Of a stretch of 64,000 nt of DNA, positions 63,785 to 64,000 are shown one piece after another. The DNA is from Domibacillus mangrovi. Lineage in GTDB: Bacteria > Bacillota > Bacilli > Bacillales > Domibacillaceae. Positions within the stretch are counted from its first letter, which is position 1; every line of letters begins with the position of its first letter. Position numbers and translations under genes: made by a program. The stretch covers positions 62,001 to 126,000 of the forward strand of contig NZ_MRWQ01000010.1 of the NCBI RefSeq assembly GCF_001906925.1, written 5' to 3'. Below the pieces are notes generated by a model, which made no database searches, was not told the origin of the DNA, and saw only the letters and a program-made list of their open reading frames with translations.

Positions 63785-64000
63785 TTTATCGCAGATTAAC
63801 GGGCAGTAAGATCCCCCACTTCAAGTCTTAGAGAAATCAAAAAAGGATAAGTGTGGGATAAACTGCCCGTAAAGGCCCGATTGGTTCGGGCCGGCGGAAG
63901 CCGGTCACTCAGGCATTGCCGCAGGACGCGGCGTTCTTTACCTGAGTTCCTGTTTATTCAGCGGGGGATGAAAGAAAACCCCCGCTGATGACAGATTCAC
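63785..64000 (-). ncRNA. Dispersed structured-RNA-like repeat, copy 4 (compact form, reaches window end)
   Basis: Read on the minus strand it begins GTGAATCTGTCATCAGCG at the window edge and ends CTGCGATAAA at 63785. It lacks the nested arm of copies 1 and 3: the first stem (CAGCGGGGG with CCCCCGCTG) closes over an 11-nt loop. It keeps CCGCGTCCTGCGG, CCCGAACCAATCGGG and the TACGGGCAGT/ACTGCCCGTA closing stem. Its first stem and its CACTT/AAGTG stem carry paired changes relative to the other copies. At most a few bases are missing at the window end. Confidence 0.62.

Noticed and set aside
1-64000. CRISPR array, tRNA or rRNA genes, prophage or restriction system
   Set aside because: No regularly spaced repeats, no tRNA cloverleaf pattern, no rRNA sequence and no phage or restriction genes were recognised by eye.

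Overview
The window looks like a chromosomal segment of a Bacillaceae-type Firmicute. Ribosome-binding sites are strong (GGAGG type), TTG and GTG starts are frequent, intrinsic terminators are abundant, and most proteins resemble Bacillus subtilis families (QueF, YtiB-type carbonic anhydrase, YcsF/KipI/KipA, YqjM, YkhA, YfmL/YfmM, PabB, MtnU). The species cannot be named from the sequence alone.

Layout. 0-4.6 kb: a secreted PhoX-type phosphatase gene lies between an intact queF and a duplicated, frameshifted queF 3' fragment, followed by a thioredoxin-like gene, a beta-carbonic anhydrase and an ABC-ATPase relic. 4.6-6.4 kb: a chemoreceptor. 6.8-14.2 kb: a 5-oxoproline operon (pxpB, pxpC, accB, accC, DUF1445, IclR regulator, pxpA, NRAMP-type transporter) with a strong promoter and palindromic operator candidates. 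14.6-23.8 kb: YciI, NamA, LysR, acyl-CoA thioesterase, aspartase, small unknowns, PTS-dependent dihydroxyacetone kinase (dhaKLM) and a lipoprotein. 24.0-35.2 kb: a 13-gene corrinoid uptake and remodelling operon behind a cobalamin riboswitch; it has CbiZ, CbiB, CobD, CobU, CobS, PduO and the alpha-ribazole salvage pair CblT/CblS, but no ring-synthesis genes. 35.3-39.2 kb: a SAM-I riboswitch, a methyltransferase-like gene and pabB-pabA-pabC in one orientation. 39.2-41.2 kb: mtnU and metA. 41.2-44.8 kb: decayed mobile DNA around topB. 44.9-54.7 kb: TspO-like protein, a large membrane protein with a GDYXXLXY tail, a second chemoreceptor, CNNM/CorC protein, V4R-like/STAS protein, ABC-F ATPase and a Dph6-like ATPase. 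54.8-60.9 kb: DEAD-box helicase, DNA glycosylase, small coiled-coil protein, a frameshifted putP and glnS. 61.0-63.8 kb: metE behind tandem SAM-I and cobalamin riboswitches.

Sulfur, one-carbon and cobalamin metabolism is the common thread. Methionine entry (MetA), methylation (MetE), salvage (MtnU), p-aminobenzoate supply and corrinoid salvage lie in one 40-kb stretch and carry four riboswitch aptamers.

The main unexplained element is a dispersed structured repeat of up to about 279 bp in four copies (41.6, 54.6, 56.1 and 63.8 kb). It has compensating stem changes between copies and a fixed 3' end (GATAAA), and no nuclease or transposase gene is linked to it in this window. It resembles stand-alone transposon-associated RNAs (omega-RNA/HEARO-like), but that identification is an inference.
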